NCBI GenBank assembly: GCA_031283785.1
Contig: JAITBC010000261.1
Coordinates: 1 to 13,242, forward strand
From: Tannerella sp.
GTDB taxonomy: Bacteria > Bacteroidota > Bacteroidia > Bacteroidales > Tannerellaceae
Length of the DNA stretch: 13,242 nucleotides
Direction of reading: 5' to 3'
Positions 1 to 8,194 of the stretch are shown in pieces. Position 1 is the stretch's first letter, and each line of letters opens with the position of its first letter. The translations under genes were made by a program, and so were the position numbers. The notes beneath the pieces were generated by a model. The model saw only the letters and a program-made list of their open reading frames with translations. It searched no databases and was not told the origin of the DNA.

Positions 1-228
1 TTGTTTGTCGGTCAGTAGTGAAAGACAAAGATTTCTTCCTCTATCGTACGACCGGATATTTTTCTTAGTACCTCAAAAAAAGATTTAACCATTTGGGCAA
101 ACGTCTTTTTCGGGTAGATAACTACTTTGGTATAAAAATCCCCCATGATAAATTTCATTGGATATTTTTAGGTCTGTGTGGAATATCGAAAAATTCATGT
201 ATATTTGCCTTCTATAAGATGAATTCAG
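1..228. other. Intergenic region upstream of the HTCS gene
   Basis: This 228-bp stretch is AT-rich and holds no convincing gene. An open frame that starts with TTG near 93 runs to 320, but it overlaps the HTCS start in another frame and its translation resembles no known protein. The only functional element I can support is the candidate promoter near 175-207. No tRNA, hairpin terminator or repeat was recognised. Any gene to the left lies outside the window. Confidence 0.6.
175..207 (+). promoter_or_regulatory. Candidate Bacteroidales promoter for the HTCS gene
   Basis: TATATTTG at 200-207 matches the Bacteroides -7 consensus TAnnTTTG exactly. A weak -33 element, TGTG, lies at 175-178 (21-bp spacer) or 177-180 (19-bp spacer); the consensus is TTTG. 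Transcription would begin around 212-215 and give a leader of only about 15 nt before the ATG at 229. There is no Shine-Dalgarno sequence, as is usual in this phylum. The -7 match is seen directly; promoter activity is inferred. Confidence 0.55.
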
Positions 229-3200
229 ATGAAAAAACGAATCCTGTTTGTAAGTCTTTTATTGTCGGTCGTATGCTCTGCGGAAATAGAAATACGCTCG
301 ACGCAAATACGTACGGATAACGGATTGGCGAACAATACCGTGCGCTATTTTTATCAGGACAGCAAAGGCTTCATATGGATGTCTACAATAGACGGGCTAT
401 GCCGTTACGATGGTAAATCGTTTACAACGCTGCGCCCCAACCCTGATCAGCCGGTATCGCTTGCCGACCAGCGGACAGGTGTCATTAAAGAAGATAAAAA
501 CGGCTTTATATGGATTTCCACATCACCGGAACTGTATAGCTGCTACGACCTTAAACATGACCGCTTTGTCGATTATACCGGCAACGGCGAACTTTATCAA
601 CGGTATACGAATCTCGTCATAACGGATAACGGTAATGTGTGGTTATACCATAATAACGGTGACGGCGCGCGACATGTACGGTATGAAGACGGAAAATTTA
701 CTGCCTCCGTTTATTCAAAAGAGACCGGTAATTTACCGGATAACCGTGTGTCGTTCGTCCATGAAAGCCCCGGGAACACAATCTGGATCGGAACACAAAA
801 AGGACTTGTCGCCGTATCGGGGGATAATTGTAAAATTATTGATAACCGGAAACATTTTCGTTTCGCAGTCAGCGATGAAAAAAGAAAAATATTTTTTATC
901 ACCCAGCATAATGAAATCATAACGTATGATATACCAACGGAAAGTGAAGAAAACGTAATATCCCTGCCTTATTCGGAACAGTGCACTCCGACAGGTTGTA
1001 TATACCACGACGACGAGCTTATCGTATTGACGACAACAGACGTCTTCACGTGTAACGTCCGCAATGGGAAAATTGTTCGCGGCAACCGCCTCTTGAAAGA
1101 CGAGCCCAAATCCGGAACCGTAATTACCGACAACCGGGGCAATGAATGGATATATAATCACAGCGGGAAATTATGGTATATAAACAAAGAAAAAGACATA
1201 TCGGAAGTATTTACGCTTATCCCTGCCGACAAGATCGGATATGTGGATTACGAACGATACAGTATCGTTCATGACTCGCGGAATATCATCTGGATATCGA
1301 CCTACGGCAACGGACTTTTTGCTTATCATACCGCATCCGGACAAATGTATCATTTCATTTCATCGGTCGACGGCAGTAGCCTTGTCGGTGCCGACTTCCT
1401 CCATAACGTATTTGAAGACCGTTCGGGAGCCATCTGGGTGGGAACCGACCATGCCGGGATATCCGTCCTTACCATTATGAATGAAGACGTAAGGCGTATT
1501 TATCCCGAAGACAAACGGCTGATGGACCGTTCCAATACGATACGCCTGATACGTAAGGCGGAAAATGGGAATATCTTTATCGGCACGCGTAAAGGACAGG
1601 TTTACGAATATGACGGACAAATGACGAAGGTAATACAAAAATATTCATATCCGTCAAGTATCTATGCCATCATCAGAGATCCAAAAGAACGATTATGGCT
1701 TGGCAGTCGCGGCAACGGGCTTTGCATAGACAAGGTATGGTACCGTAATGACGCCGGTAATCCCAATTCGCTGGCTAACAACAACATTTTCCATATACAT
1801 AAAGATTCCAAAGGACGTATATGGATTGCTACGTTCGGCGGCGGCCTCGATCTTGCCGTCGAAGATGAAAACGGAACATTTTCATTCATGCACTTCTTTA
1901 ATAACACCTATGCCACACGACAAATGCGCATCATAAGCGAAGATAAGAACGGTATGATATGGTGCGGTTGCGATGACGGCCTCTTCGTTTTCAATCCCGA
2001 TTCGCTGATAAGCGACCCGACAAAATTTTATCATTACAATTATCAGGGAGGACAACTGAAAAACAATGAAATACGCGCCTTATTATGCGACAGTAAAGGG
2101 AATATGTGGATCGGCACTGCAGGTTCGGGACTTGGCGTATGTAAACCGGAAGACGATTATGAGGCGTTATCTTTCAAAAACATCACAACGGAAAACGGAC
2201 TTGTCAACAATTCCGTACAATCTTTGGTTGAAGACCGTTTCAATAATATCTGGATAACAACGGAATTTGGGATCTCCCGTCTGCTGACAAAAAATAACAC
2301 TTTCGAAAACTATTCTTTTTCTATTTACGGGCTGGGTAACGCTTATTGTGAAAACAGCGCATGTATGAACGATTCCGGAGAACTTATTTTCGGTTCTAAT
2401 CACGGATTGATTGTTATTGACCCTTCCACGCTGAAAAAAAATGCTTTCTCATCGCCTATCGTCTTCACGAACCTGACCGTTAACGGTATAGAAACAAATG
2501 CAAGCGACAGGAACGCGCCGATATCTCAGTCCGTTTCTCATTCGGACAAGATTGTATTGAACCACAAACAGAACACCTTTTCTCTTGATTTTTCCACATT
2601 CAATTTCGTGGAATCCGATATGACAAAATATTCATATATCCTCAAAAATTACGACAGGACATGGAGTACTGCCGCCACCGAAAACCGGGCTTCCTACAAA
2701 AATATTCCGCCGGGTAAATATACCCTCCGGGTAAAAGCAAGTAACAGCGCCGGCGAATGGGATTCGAGCGAGGCTACCATGCTCATAATCATCAGGCCTC
2801 CGTTCTGGAAAACAACCTATGCCTATTTATTATATGCCGGCGCAATTATCGCCATCCTCTGTATAACGTTCCGCATAACGCGTAATTTTGCTCAACTCAA
2901 CAACAAAATAAAACTCGAAGAACAACTGACAAACTACAAACTTGTATTCTTCACCAACATATCACATGAGTTCCGTACACCTCTTACACTTATCAAAGGA
3001 GGCCTCGAAAAAATGGAACAACATGCCGATATGCTGCCCAAAGAGTTGCTGTCGCCGCTGCAAATCATGGACAAAAGCGCAAAAAGGCTGTTGCGCCTGA
3101 TCAACCAGCTGCTCGAATTCCGCAAAATACAAAACGGCAAGCTGGCATTATCGCTCGAAGAAACGGATGTCATTGCTTTCTTGAAAGAGATATTTTACAG

Positions 3201-4512
3201 CTTTAAAGATGTCGCTCAATCTAAAAACATGGGATTCCGTTTTATATCTTCCTCCGACAATTATAAAATGTATATCGACAAGGAGAAAGTCGATAAAATA
3301 GCCTATAACCTGCTGTCAAACGCCTTCAAATACACGCCTTCAGGCGGCAGGATAACGCTGACGGTGACAACCGACCTCGCAGAAAAATGCCTGCGCATAC
3401 AAATTGCCGATAACGGCGTGGGTATTCCGAAAGACAAACAGGGCGAGTTGTTCAAACGATTCATGCAAAGCAGTTTCGCGTCGGAAAGCACCGGTATAGG
3501 ACTTCACCTTACACACGAACTGGTAAATGTTCATCAAGGCCATATCTTTTTCAATGAAAACGACGGAGGCGGTTCCGTTTTTACCGTCACACTTCCTCTC
3601 GATAAAACTAAATATAAGGAAAACGATTTCCTTATACCGAATAATATCCTGATGCAGGAAGTTACAAATGCTGTCTACAAAGACCGGCAGGGAATACAAA
3701 TAAAAGAACATTCATTCAAAAAACCGCTGAATCCGTATAAGATTCTCCTCATCGAAGACGACAGCGATGTGCTGCGTTTCCTTAAAGAAGAACTCAGCAC
3801 ATATTTTGAAGTAAATACGGCGGAAGACGGCAAAACAGGATTGCACAAAACCGAAAACGGCGACTATGACCTGATCGTATGCGATGTGCTTATGCCCAAC
3901 ATGAACGGACTCGACGTTACGCGCCGTCTTAAATCCGACTTTAACACAAGCCATATTCCCGTAATATTACTGACAGCCCTTAGTACGCAGGAAAATATGA
4001 TTGAAGGCTTCGAAACCGGCGCCGACGCATACATATCCAAACCTTTCTCGATCAAACTTCTGCTTGCACGCATCTTCAAACTGATGGAACAACGGGAGAT
4101 GCTGCGGAAGAAATATTCATCGGAACCGGGAATGATGCATGTTTCCCTTTGCACAACAGAAAAAGACAAGGAATTCACCGAAAAACTGAATCTTGTGCTC
4201 GAAAAAAATATGTCGAACACTCTTTTTTCCGTAGATGACTTCGCACATCAAATGAAAGTAGGACGGACGGTCTTCTATAAAAAAGTAAAAGGCGTTACCG
4301 GTTATTCCCCGAATGAATTTATACGCATCATACGAATGAAGAAAGCGGCCGAACTGCTGCAAACCAACGAATTTACCGTATCCGAAGTGTCATATAAAGT
4401 AGGTATCAACGACCCTTTCTATTTCAGCAAATGCTTCAAAATCCAATTCGGCATGTCGCCGTCGGTATATCAAAAGGGGAAACGGAATACGAATCATAAC
4501 AAACAATTATAA
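229..4512 (+). CDS. Hybrid two-component system sensor/regulator (HTCS)
   Basis: This is a one-protein sensor, kinase and transcription factor in the inner membrane, of the type that detects glycan fragments in the periplasm and activates a PUL. A signal peptide covers residues 1-18 (cut near CSA/E). About 14 Reg_prop repeats of the DxxGxIWxGT type run from about 42 to 725, enough for two seven-bladed propellers. A Y_Y_Y domain follows (about 780-850), then a membrane helix (about 864-881). The HisKA H-box ISHEFRTP has H913. The HATPase has an N-box (N1027, N1031), DNGVG from D1061 and a GIGLHL box. The receiver has E1176-D1178, phospho-acceptor D1219, T1249 and K1271. An AraC-type helix-turn-helix occupies about 1325-1420. 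The length of 1427 is usual for the family and all key residues are present. The ATG at 229 gives a clean signal peptide. Its ligand cannot be read from sequence; the neighbours suggest a rhamnogalacturonan oligosaccharide. Confidence 0.97.
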   Translation: MKKRILFVSLLLSVVCSAEIEIRSTQIRTDNGLANNTVRYFYQDSKGFIWMSTIDGLCRYDGKSFTTLRPNPDQPVSLADQRTGVIKEDKNGFIWISTSPELYSCYDLKHDRFVDYTGNGELYQRYTNLVITDNGNVWLYHNNGDGARHVRYEDGKFTASVYSKETGNLPDNRVSFVHESPGNTIWIGTQKGLVAVSGDNCKIIDNRKHFRFAVSDEKRKIFFITQHNEIITYDIPTESEENVISLPYSEQCTPTGCIYHDDELIVLTTTDVFTCNVRNGKIVRGNRLLKDEPKSGTVITDNRGNEWIYNHSGKLWYINKEKDISEVFTLIPADKIGYVDYERYSIVHDSRNIIWISTYGNGLFAYHTASGQMYHFISSVDGSSLVGADFLHNVFEDRSGAIWVGTDHAGISVLTIMNEDVRRIYPEDKRLMDRSNTIRLIRKAENGNIFIGTRKGQVYEYDGQMTKVIQKYSYPSSIYAIIRDPKERLWLGSRGNGLCIDKVWYRNDAGNPNSLANNNIFHIHKDSKGRIWIATFGGGLDLAVEDENGTFSFMHFFNNTYATRQMRIISEDKNGMIWCGCDDGLFVFNPDSLISDPTKFYHYNYQGGQLKNNEIRALLCDSKGNMWIGTAGSGLGVCKPEDDYEALSFKNITTENGLVNNSVQSLVEDRFNNIWITTEFGISRLLTKNNTFENYSFSIYGLGNAYCENSACMNDSGELIFGSNHGLIVIDPSTLKKNAFSSPIVFTNLTVNGIETNASDRNAPISQSVSHSDKIVLNHKQNTFSLDFSTFNFVESDMTKYSYILKNYDRTWSTAATENRASYKNIPPGKYTLRVKASNSAGEWDSSEATMLIIIRPPFWKTTYAYLLYAGAIIAILCITFRITRNFAQLNNKIKLEEQLTNYKLVFFTNISHEFRTPLTLIKGGLEKMEQHADMLPKELLSPLQIMDKSAKRLLRLINQLLEFRKIQNGKLALSLEETDVIAFLKEIFYSFKDVAQSKNMGFRFISSSDNYKMYIDKEKVDKIAYNLLSNAFKYTPSGGRITLTVTTDLAEKCLRIQIADNGVGIPKDKQGELFKRFMQSSFASESTGIGLHLTHELVNVHQGHIFFNENDGGGSVFTVTLPLDKTKYKENDFLIPNNILMQEVTNAVYKDRQGIQIKEHSFKKPLNPYKILLIEDDSDVLRFLKEELSTYFEVNTAEDGKTGLHKTENGDYDLIVCDVLMPNMNGLDVTRRLKSDFNTSHIPVILLTALSTQENMIEGFETGADAYISKPFSIKLLLARIFKLMEQREMLRKKYSSEPGMMHVSLCTTEKDKEFTEKLNLVLEKNMSNTLFSVDDFAHQMKVGRTVFYKKVKGVTGYSPNEFIRIIRMKKAAELLQTNEFTVSEVSYKVGINDPFYFSKCFKIQFGMSPSVYQKGKRNTNHNKQL

Positions 4513-4554
4513 CATTATGGAATCTTGCATCGGGAATTTTTAAAACTATATATC

Positions 4555-5391
4555 ATGAAACAAATTTATACAAGATTGACGGTTGCCGTCCTGTTTATTT
4601 TTATCTGTTGCAGCATCGCCGCAGCAGAAAGAGGAGATACGATAAAAATATTGGCGATAGGAAACAGTTTTTCGGAAGATGCCGCCGAAGAGTATTTAGA
4701 CGATCTGGCAAGGGCGGCAGATATACCTGTCGTTATCGGTAACGCCTGCATTGGTGGCTGTTCGTTGGAGAGGCATTACAATAATGTTATCGGGCAGTCG
4801 GCTAATTACAGCTACCGAAAAATCAACGCGAAAGGCGAAAAAACGACGACGCCCGACCAGACGCTTTTGCAGTGTATCCTTGATGAAGACTGGGACTATA
4901 TAACACTGCAACAGGCAAGTCCGTTGTCGGGGAAAGCCGACACTTACTTCCCTTATCTGAACCGCCTTGTCGGATTTGTACGTTCACGGGCGACGAATCC
5001 GCAAATGAAGCCGGCTTTTCATCAGACATGGGCTTATGCCGGAGATTTCAAACATGAGAACTTTGCTCCTTATAACTATGACCAGGAGCAGATGTATAAC
5101 GCTATCGTAGAGGCCGTAAACAATGCGGTGTCCCAAACCGGTATTACGATTGTCATTCCTTCGGGCGTCGCCATACAAAAGGCAAGAATTACCATGCAGA
5201 AAGATAATTTCTGTCGCGACGGTTATCATCTTAATAAAGGCATCGGACGTTATACCGCTGCTTGTGCATGGTTCGAAACGCTTTCAGGCAAACCGGTAAC
5301 GGAAAATACGTTCTATCCGGAAAGCATAACCGAAGAGGAGGCCGTAATCGTACGGGAAGCCGCCCATTCAGCCGTAAAAGAATTTAACTGA
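4555..5391 (+). CDS. Exported DUF4886 / SGNH-hydrolase-like protein
   Basis: This is a predicted 278-residue exported protein, probably periplasmic, resembling the DUF4886 family, which has an SGNH-hydrolase fold. Residues 1-24 form a signal peptide ending AAA/ER. The first block, ILAIGNSFSEDA, places a candidate nucleophile at S38. Near the C-terminus, RDGYHLN supplies a candidate D222-H225 pair like SGNH block V. The usual GxND block is absent; in its place is YITLQQAS, with Q119 and Q120. The ATG at 4555 was chosen because it starts the signal peptide directly; the in-frame TTG at 4525 would add ten polar residues in front. It begins 42 bp after the HTCS stop on the same strand, so cotranscription is likely. 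An esterase acting on acetylated or methylated pectin fragments is a reasonable guess from context, but the reaction is not shown by the sequence. Confidence 0.85.
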   Translation: MKQIYTRLTVAVLFIFICCSIAAAERGDTIKILAIGNSFSEDAAEEYLDDLARAADIPVVIGNACIGGCSLERHYNNVIGQSANYSYRKINAKGEKTTTPDQTLLQCILDEDWDYITLQQASPLSGKADTYFPYLNRLVGFVRSRATNPQMKPAFHQTWAYAGDFKHENFAPYNYDQEQMYNAIVEAVNNAVSQTGITIVIPSGVAIQKARITMQKDNFCRDGYHLNKGIGRYTAACAWFETLSGKPVTENTFYPESITEEEAVIVREAAHSAVKEFN

Positions 5392-5432
5392 ACAAAAGTG
5401 CAAGTAGCAGCCCGGAATCGAAAAACGCTCGG

Positions 5433-5747
5433 TCAATCCATATGGAAAACTTCCGGGAGAGGGATACTGACAGGGGAGTTGTCCGAATTGACTTCCATGA
5501 TATCGGCCATATAATCCCACCATTTTTGTACAATCGGATGCAGCCCCATATCTTGCGAGGATTCTTCTCCTTCCGTTTTCTGGAAAGCAAACAGGATATT
5601 CGTGTCTTTATCCCAATAAATGGAATAGTCAAAGACGCCGTTTTGGGACAACAGTTCGCGCAGTTCCGGCCATAGTGCCGCATGACGTTTTTTGTATTCT
5701 TCTTCCATGCCGGGTTTCAGGTACATTTTAAAAGCTTCTCGTTTCAT
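5433..5747 (-). CDS. rhaM: L-rhamnose mutarotase
   Basis: The product interconverts the alpha and beta anomers of L-rhamnopyranose in the cytoplasm, feeding the anomer used by rhamnose isomerase. The protein is 104 residues, the same length as Escherichia coli RhaM. It keeps the catalytic-site residues at identical positions: Y18, H22 and the W76-W77 pair. There is no signal peptide, which agrees with a cytosolic role. It lies 33 bp downstream of the GH105-CE12 gene on the same strand, so the two probably form an operon that couples release of rhamnose outside the cytoplasm to its use inside. It converges with the DUF4886 gene; the 41 bp between their stop codons hold no clear terminator hairpin. 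Rhamnose isomerase, kinase and aldolase genes are not in the window. Confidence 0.96.
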   Translation of the reverse strand: MKREAFKMYLKPGMEEEYKKRHAALWPELRELLSQNGVFDYSIYWDKDTNILFAFQKTEGEESSQDMGLHPIVQKWWDYMADIMEVNSDNSPVSIPLPEVFHMD

Positions 5748-5780
5748 AAGATATAAAATTTTAAATTAAACAATATTGTG

Positions 5781-7949
5781 TCATTTCAAAAAACCGTTCA
5801 ATGAGCAGTCGGTTTGTTTCAGCCCGTCTATTACGGATTCGGCATTCAGTATCGCACCGTCTTTTGTGTTGTGTACGCCATCCGCGAATAAATCGGCTGT
5901 CCTGTCTTTTCCCAATGCTTCGAGCTTCAGGGAGATGATTTCGTTCAGATCAACGAAATATACGCGTTCCTGTTCGGCTACTTCCCTCGTCCATTTGCCG
6001 TATGTTTCGTTTACCCTCCGGATACGTCCGTCATCGCTCCATCTGTTCCCGGGCGTTATGGAGGTAACAATGACGGTTGCACCCTTAGCTTTTGCCTGAC
6101 GGATATAGATACGCATGTAATGACCGAAAGTAAATATCTCTTCACTGCCGCCGTGACGTTCCATCACGACCGTCCGGCTTTCTTCTCCCACGCCGGGAAG
6201 CGACGCCCGCGCCCGTCCGGTATTCACCGGCCCGCCGTCATTATGTCCGAAATCAATGATTACGTAATCTCCGTTTTCGATCGCCGGCAATACTTTGTCC
6301 CACAGACCTTCGGTATAATACGTACGGCTGCTGCGTCCGCCCAGGGCATGATTCTCGACCGTCACACGTGTCGTATCGAAAAACATATTGATGAAACTTC
6401 CCCATCCCCACATATTGTTTTCGCCGTTTCCACCGCCGCATTTTACGGTAGAATCGCCGATCGTGAAGATGATCGGCTTCCGTCCTTTGCGACTTGTTCC
6501 CGGTACGATGTTACTCGGATTCCGTGAACTCGCAAATGCGAAAATCGGCGCTTTTGTCTTTTGTTCTTCCGTGTAGTATTGTACGGCATTATCGTTCATC
6601 GCAGGAAAAAACGAGTTCAGCAGTTTAATCATTTCACCTCCTGCCATCAAAGCCGGCCCATATCCGTGCGCAGCATGTACATTGACGGGGCGGTAAAAGT
6701 AAAATGCCGCATCGAAAGCCATTCCCGTACCGACACACGTGCCTTCGACCTGTCCTTTTGCATTTATTTTCGTCGCGACTGCCTGCCATCCCAGACAGGC
6801 TACCGGTCCGTATGCTATCGGGTCAATCCATCCTTTATTAATGGCATGCGCAATGCAATAAGTGAAAATTGCGGTCGCAGATGTCTCATAATAAGAATCG
6901 TTACGGTCAAGCAGCTGATGCCAGAAGCCGTCGCCGCTTTGACATGCCGCGACGCCTTTTATGTGGGAACGCAACAGTTGAAGCACGTCGGTTCTTTCCT
7001 GGTAACCTTCCGGAAGCGCATCAAGCGCATCGCATAATGCCAGCATTGCCCATCCGTTAGCCCGCCCCCAAAAAAAGGTGGGATGCTCCGGCGACGCTTC
7101 GACCCATCCGTGGCGAAACAACCCTTTTTCAGGAACAAACATGCGCTCGGAAAACTGCTTTATCTGCCGGAGGGCTTCCGAATAGAAATTGTTCTGATTA
7201 TCACTTGCATACCGTCCCATCCATGCCATCGCAGGAATACCCATATACATGTCGTCGAGCCATATCGTATTTCTATGCGGGCGATTACGCGCCAGCGTGC
7301 CGTCGCTCAAGCGGTATTCCTTATACATGACAAAGTTAAAATAGTTATCTATCAGCTCTTTCAGACTGGTGTCGCGGCTTCTCAACTGCGCTTTAATCAT
7401 CGCCGCACACATTGCGCCGGCATCGTCGAGCGCCTTTGGCCTTATTACCTGCAACATTTGCGGGTCTATTGTCCCATGCTCATAATAAGCCTTCCTGAAA
7501 TGAGGATATATCGCGGATAAAAAATTAAACCGTTCGTTTACATAATCCGTGTAACGTTTGTCGCCGGTCGCATCGGCAACGATCTGCATCGCCGAATAAG
7601 TAACGCCCCATTCATAGCTTGCCAGCCGGAATGTGCCGCGTTCTATCTGTGCTTCGGAAGACAGGTTTTCATAACTGTCGACGACATTGTTTGTGCTTTT
7701 GTTCACAACTCGCGCCGGCGTGCATGTAATCAGGTAGGAATAGATCCGGTCAATGTCGTTCTTGATTTTTTCCGTGCCCGGTATGCCGTACGGCGTCTTG
7801 TATTCGGGCTGCAAAAGATGTAACGGCGTATTCGAATCGTTCATTTCGGAATCGGAAAATCGTTGTGCGCGGGTTGATGTATTTATACCCTGCGCGTTTA
7901 TCATAATTACAAAACAGGATGACAATAAATATGTTAGTATTCGTCTCAT
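5781..7949 (-). CDS. GH105 unsaturated rhamnogalacturonyl hydrolase fused to CE12 acetylesterase
   Basis: This 722-residue two-enzyme protein is predicted to be exported, with a signal peptide of about residues 1-19 (INA/QG). LSSC at 9-12 could be read as a lipobox, but the hydrophobic stretch continues past it. The N-terminal GH105 (alpha/alpha)6-barrel covers about 50-460. It has LDDAGAM (D175, D176), WLDDMYMG (D232, D233) and WGRANGW (294-300), blocks that supply the acidic and substrate-binding residues in this family. It would cleave the unsaturated galacturonyl unit from rhamnose in lyase products. The C-terminal SGNH domain (about 492-715) has the CE12 blocks GDST (S500), GGRSSR (537-542), GHND (N570) and DGVH (D690, H693), a complete catalytic set expected to deacetylate rhamnogalacturonan. 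It heads a minus-strand operon with rhaM, and a promoter match lies at 7986-8016. Families are clear; substrate detail is inferred. Confidence 0.94.
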   Translation of the reverse strand: MRRILTYLLSSCFVIMINAQGINTSTRAQRFSDSEMNDSNTPLHLLQPEYKTPYGIPGTEKIKNDIDRIYSYLITCTPARVVNKSTNNVVDSYENLSSEAQIERGTFRLASYEWGVTYSAMQIVADATGDKRYTDYVNERFNFLSAIYPHFRKAYYEHGTIDPQMLQVIRPKALDDAGAMCAAMIKAQLRSRDTSLKELIDNYFNFVMYKEYRLSDGTLARNRPHRNTIWLDDMYMGIPAMAWMGRYASDNQNNFYSEALRQIKQFSERMFVPEKGLFRHGWVEASPEHPTFFWGRANGWAMLALCDALDALPEGYQERTDVLQLLRSHIKGVAACQSGDGFWHQLLDRNDSYYETSATAIFTYCIAHAINKGWIDPIAYGPVACLGWQAVATKINAKGQVEGTCVGTGMAFDAAFYFYRPVNVHAAHGYGPALMAGGEMIKLLNSFFPAMNDNAVQYYTEEQKTKAPIFAFASSRNPSNIVPGTSRKGRKPIIFTIGDSTVKCGGGNGENNMWGWGSFINMFFDTTRVTVENHALGGRSSRTYYTEGLWDKVLPAIENGDYVIIDFGHNDGGPVNTGRARASLPGVGEESRTVVMERHGGSEEIFTFGHYMRIYIRQAKAKGATVIVTSITPGNRWSDDGRIRRVNETYGKWTREVAEQERVYFVDLNEIISLKLEALGKDRTADLFADGVHNTKDGAILNAESVIDGLKQTDCSLNGFLK

Positions 7950-7985
7950 TGGTATTATGTGTTTGATTTTTTTCCATTAATAATG

Positions 7986-8016
7986 CAAAAATAGAAAAAT
8001 AACTGCTTACCGGAAA
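7986..8016 (-). promoter_or_regulatory. Candidate promoter for the GH105-CE12 / rhaM operon
   Basis: Read on the minus strand, TATTTTTG (plus positions 7993 to 7986) fits the Bacteroides -7 consensus TAnnTTTG. TTTC (8016 to 8013) sits 19 bp upstream as a 3-of-4 match to the -33 TTTG. The start of transcription would be near 7980, leaving a leader of about 30 nt before the ATG at 7949. The region is AT-rich, so a chance match is possible. Confidence 0.45.
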
Positions 8017-8021
8017 TATAA

Positions 8022-8033
8022 ATTTGTACAAAT
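8022..8033. promoter_or_regulatory. 12-bp palindrome, candidate operator
   Basis: ATTTGTACAAAT is a perfect 12-bp inverted repeat in the divergent intergenic region. It lies five bp upstream of the candidate -33 element of the minus-strand operon, where an activator would be expected to bind. A related element, TTTTGTACGATT, sits in the matching place before the plus-strand promoter. The palindrome is seen directly; binding by the HTCS or another regulator is a guess. Confidence 0.35.
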
Positions 8034-8101
8034 CAATAGAAATTTATTCATAATTCTCGGTGGACATTTTTTTTATTGTACCTTTGTATTATTTTTAAGT
8101 T

Positions 8102-8113
8102 TTTTGTACGATT
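8102..8113 (+). promoter_or_regulatory. TTTTGTAC element, candidate operator half-site
   Basis: TTTTGTACGATT matches the palindrome at 8022-8033 at nine of twelve positions. It ends about four bp before the candidate -33 element of the GH105 gene at 8195. A third, poorer copy of TTGTAC occurs at 8076-8081. A similar string, TTTGTACAAT, also occurs inside rhaM around 5525-5534, so the motif is not unique to regulatory DNA. Confidence 0.28.
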
Positions 8114-8117
8114 TTCC

Positions 8118-8150
8118 ATTGGCGCGAATAGGTTATAATCTATACTTTTG
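8118..8150 (+). promoter_or_regulatory. Candidate promoter for the GH105 / GH2-CE12 operon
   Basis: TACTTTTG at 8143-8150 fits TAnnTTTG, and ATTG at 8118-8121 is a 3-of-4 match to the -33 TTTG with a 21-bp spacer. Transcription would start near 8156, giving a leader of about 38 nt. A second -7 match, TACCTTTG, lies at 8079-8086, but I see no good -33 element for it; it could serve as an alternative start with a leader of about 100 nt. Confidence 0.5.
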
Positions 8151-8194
8151 GACTTCTTTAAATGTTAAATTTTTAATTTTGATAGAAGACACTT

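Noticed and set aside
46..51. CGTACG palindrome upstream of the HTCS gene
   Set aside because: It is only six bp, lacks the flanking T and A runs of the 8022-8033 element, and is not placed next to a promoter element.
229..300. HTCS N-terminus as a lipoprotein signal
   Set aside because: The cysteine at residue 16 follows SVV, which does not fit the lipobox; cleavage after CSA at residue 18 by signal peptidase I is more likely.
93..320. Small plus-strand frame overlapping the HTCS start
   Set aside because: It starts with TTG, overlaps the HTCS signal peptide in another frame, and spans the best promoter match; its translation shows no domain.
4525..4557. TTG start giving a 288-residue DUF4886 protein
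   Set aside because: It would place ten polar residues in front of a well-formed signal peptide; the in-frame ATG at 4555 is the better start.
6561..7520. Plus-strand open frames of 145-158 codons across the GH105 module
   Set aside because: They are antisense to the GH105-CE12 gene, whose motifs are unambiguous, and their translations resemble no protein family.
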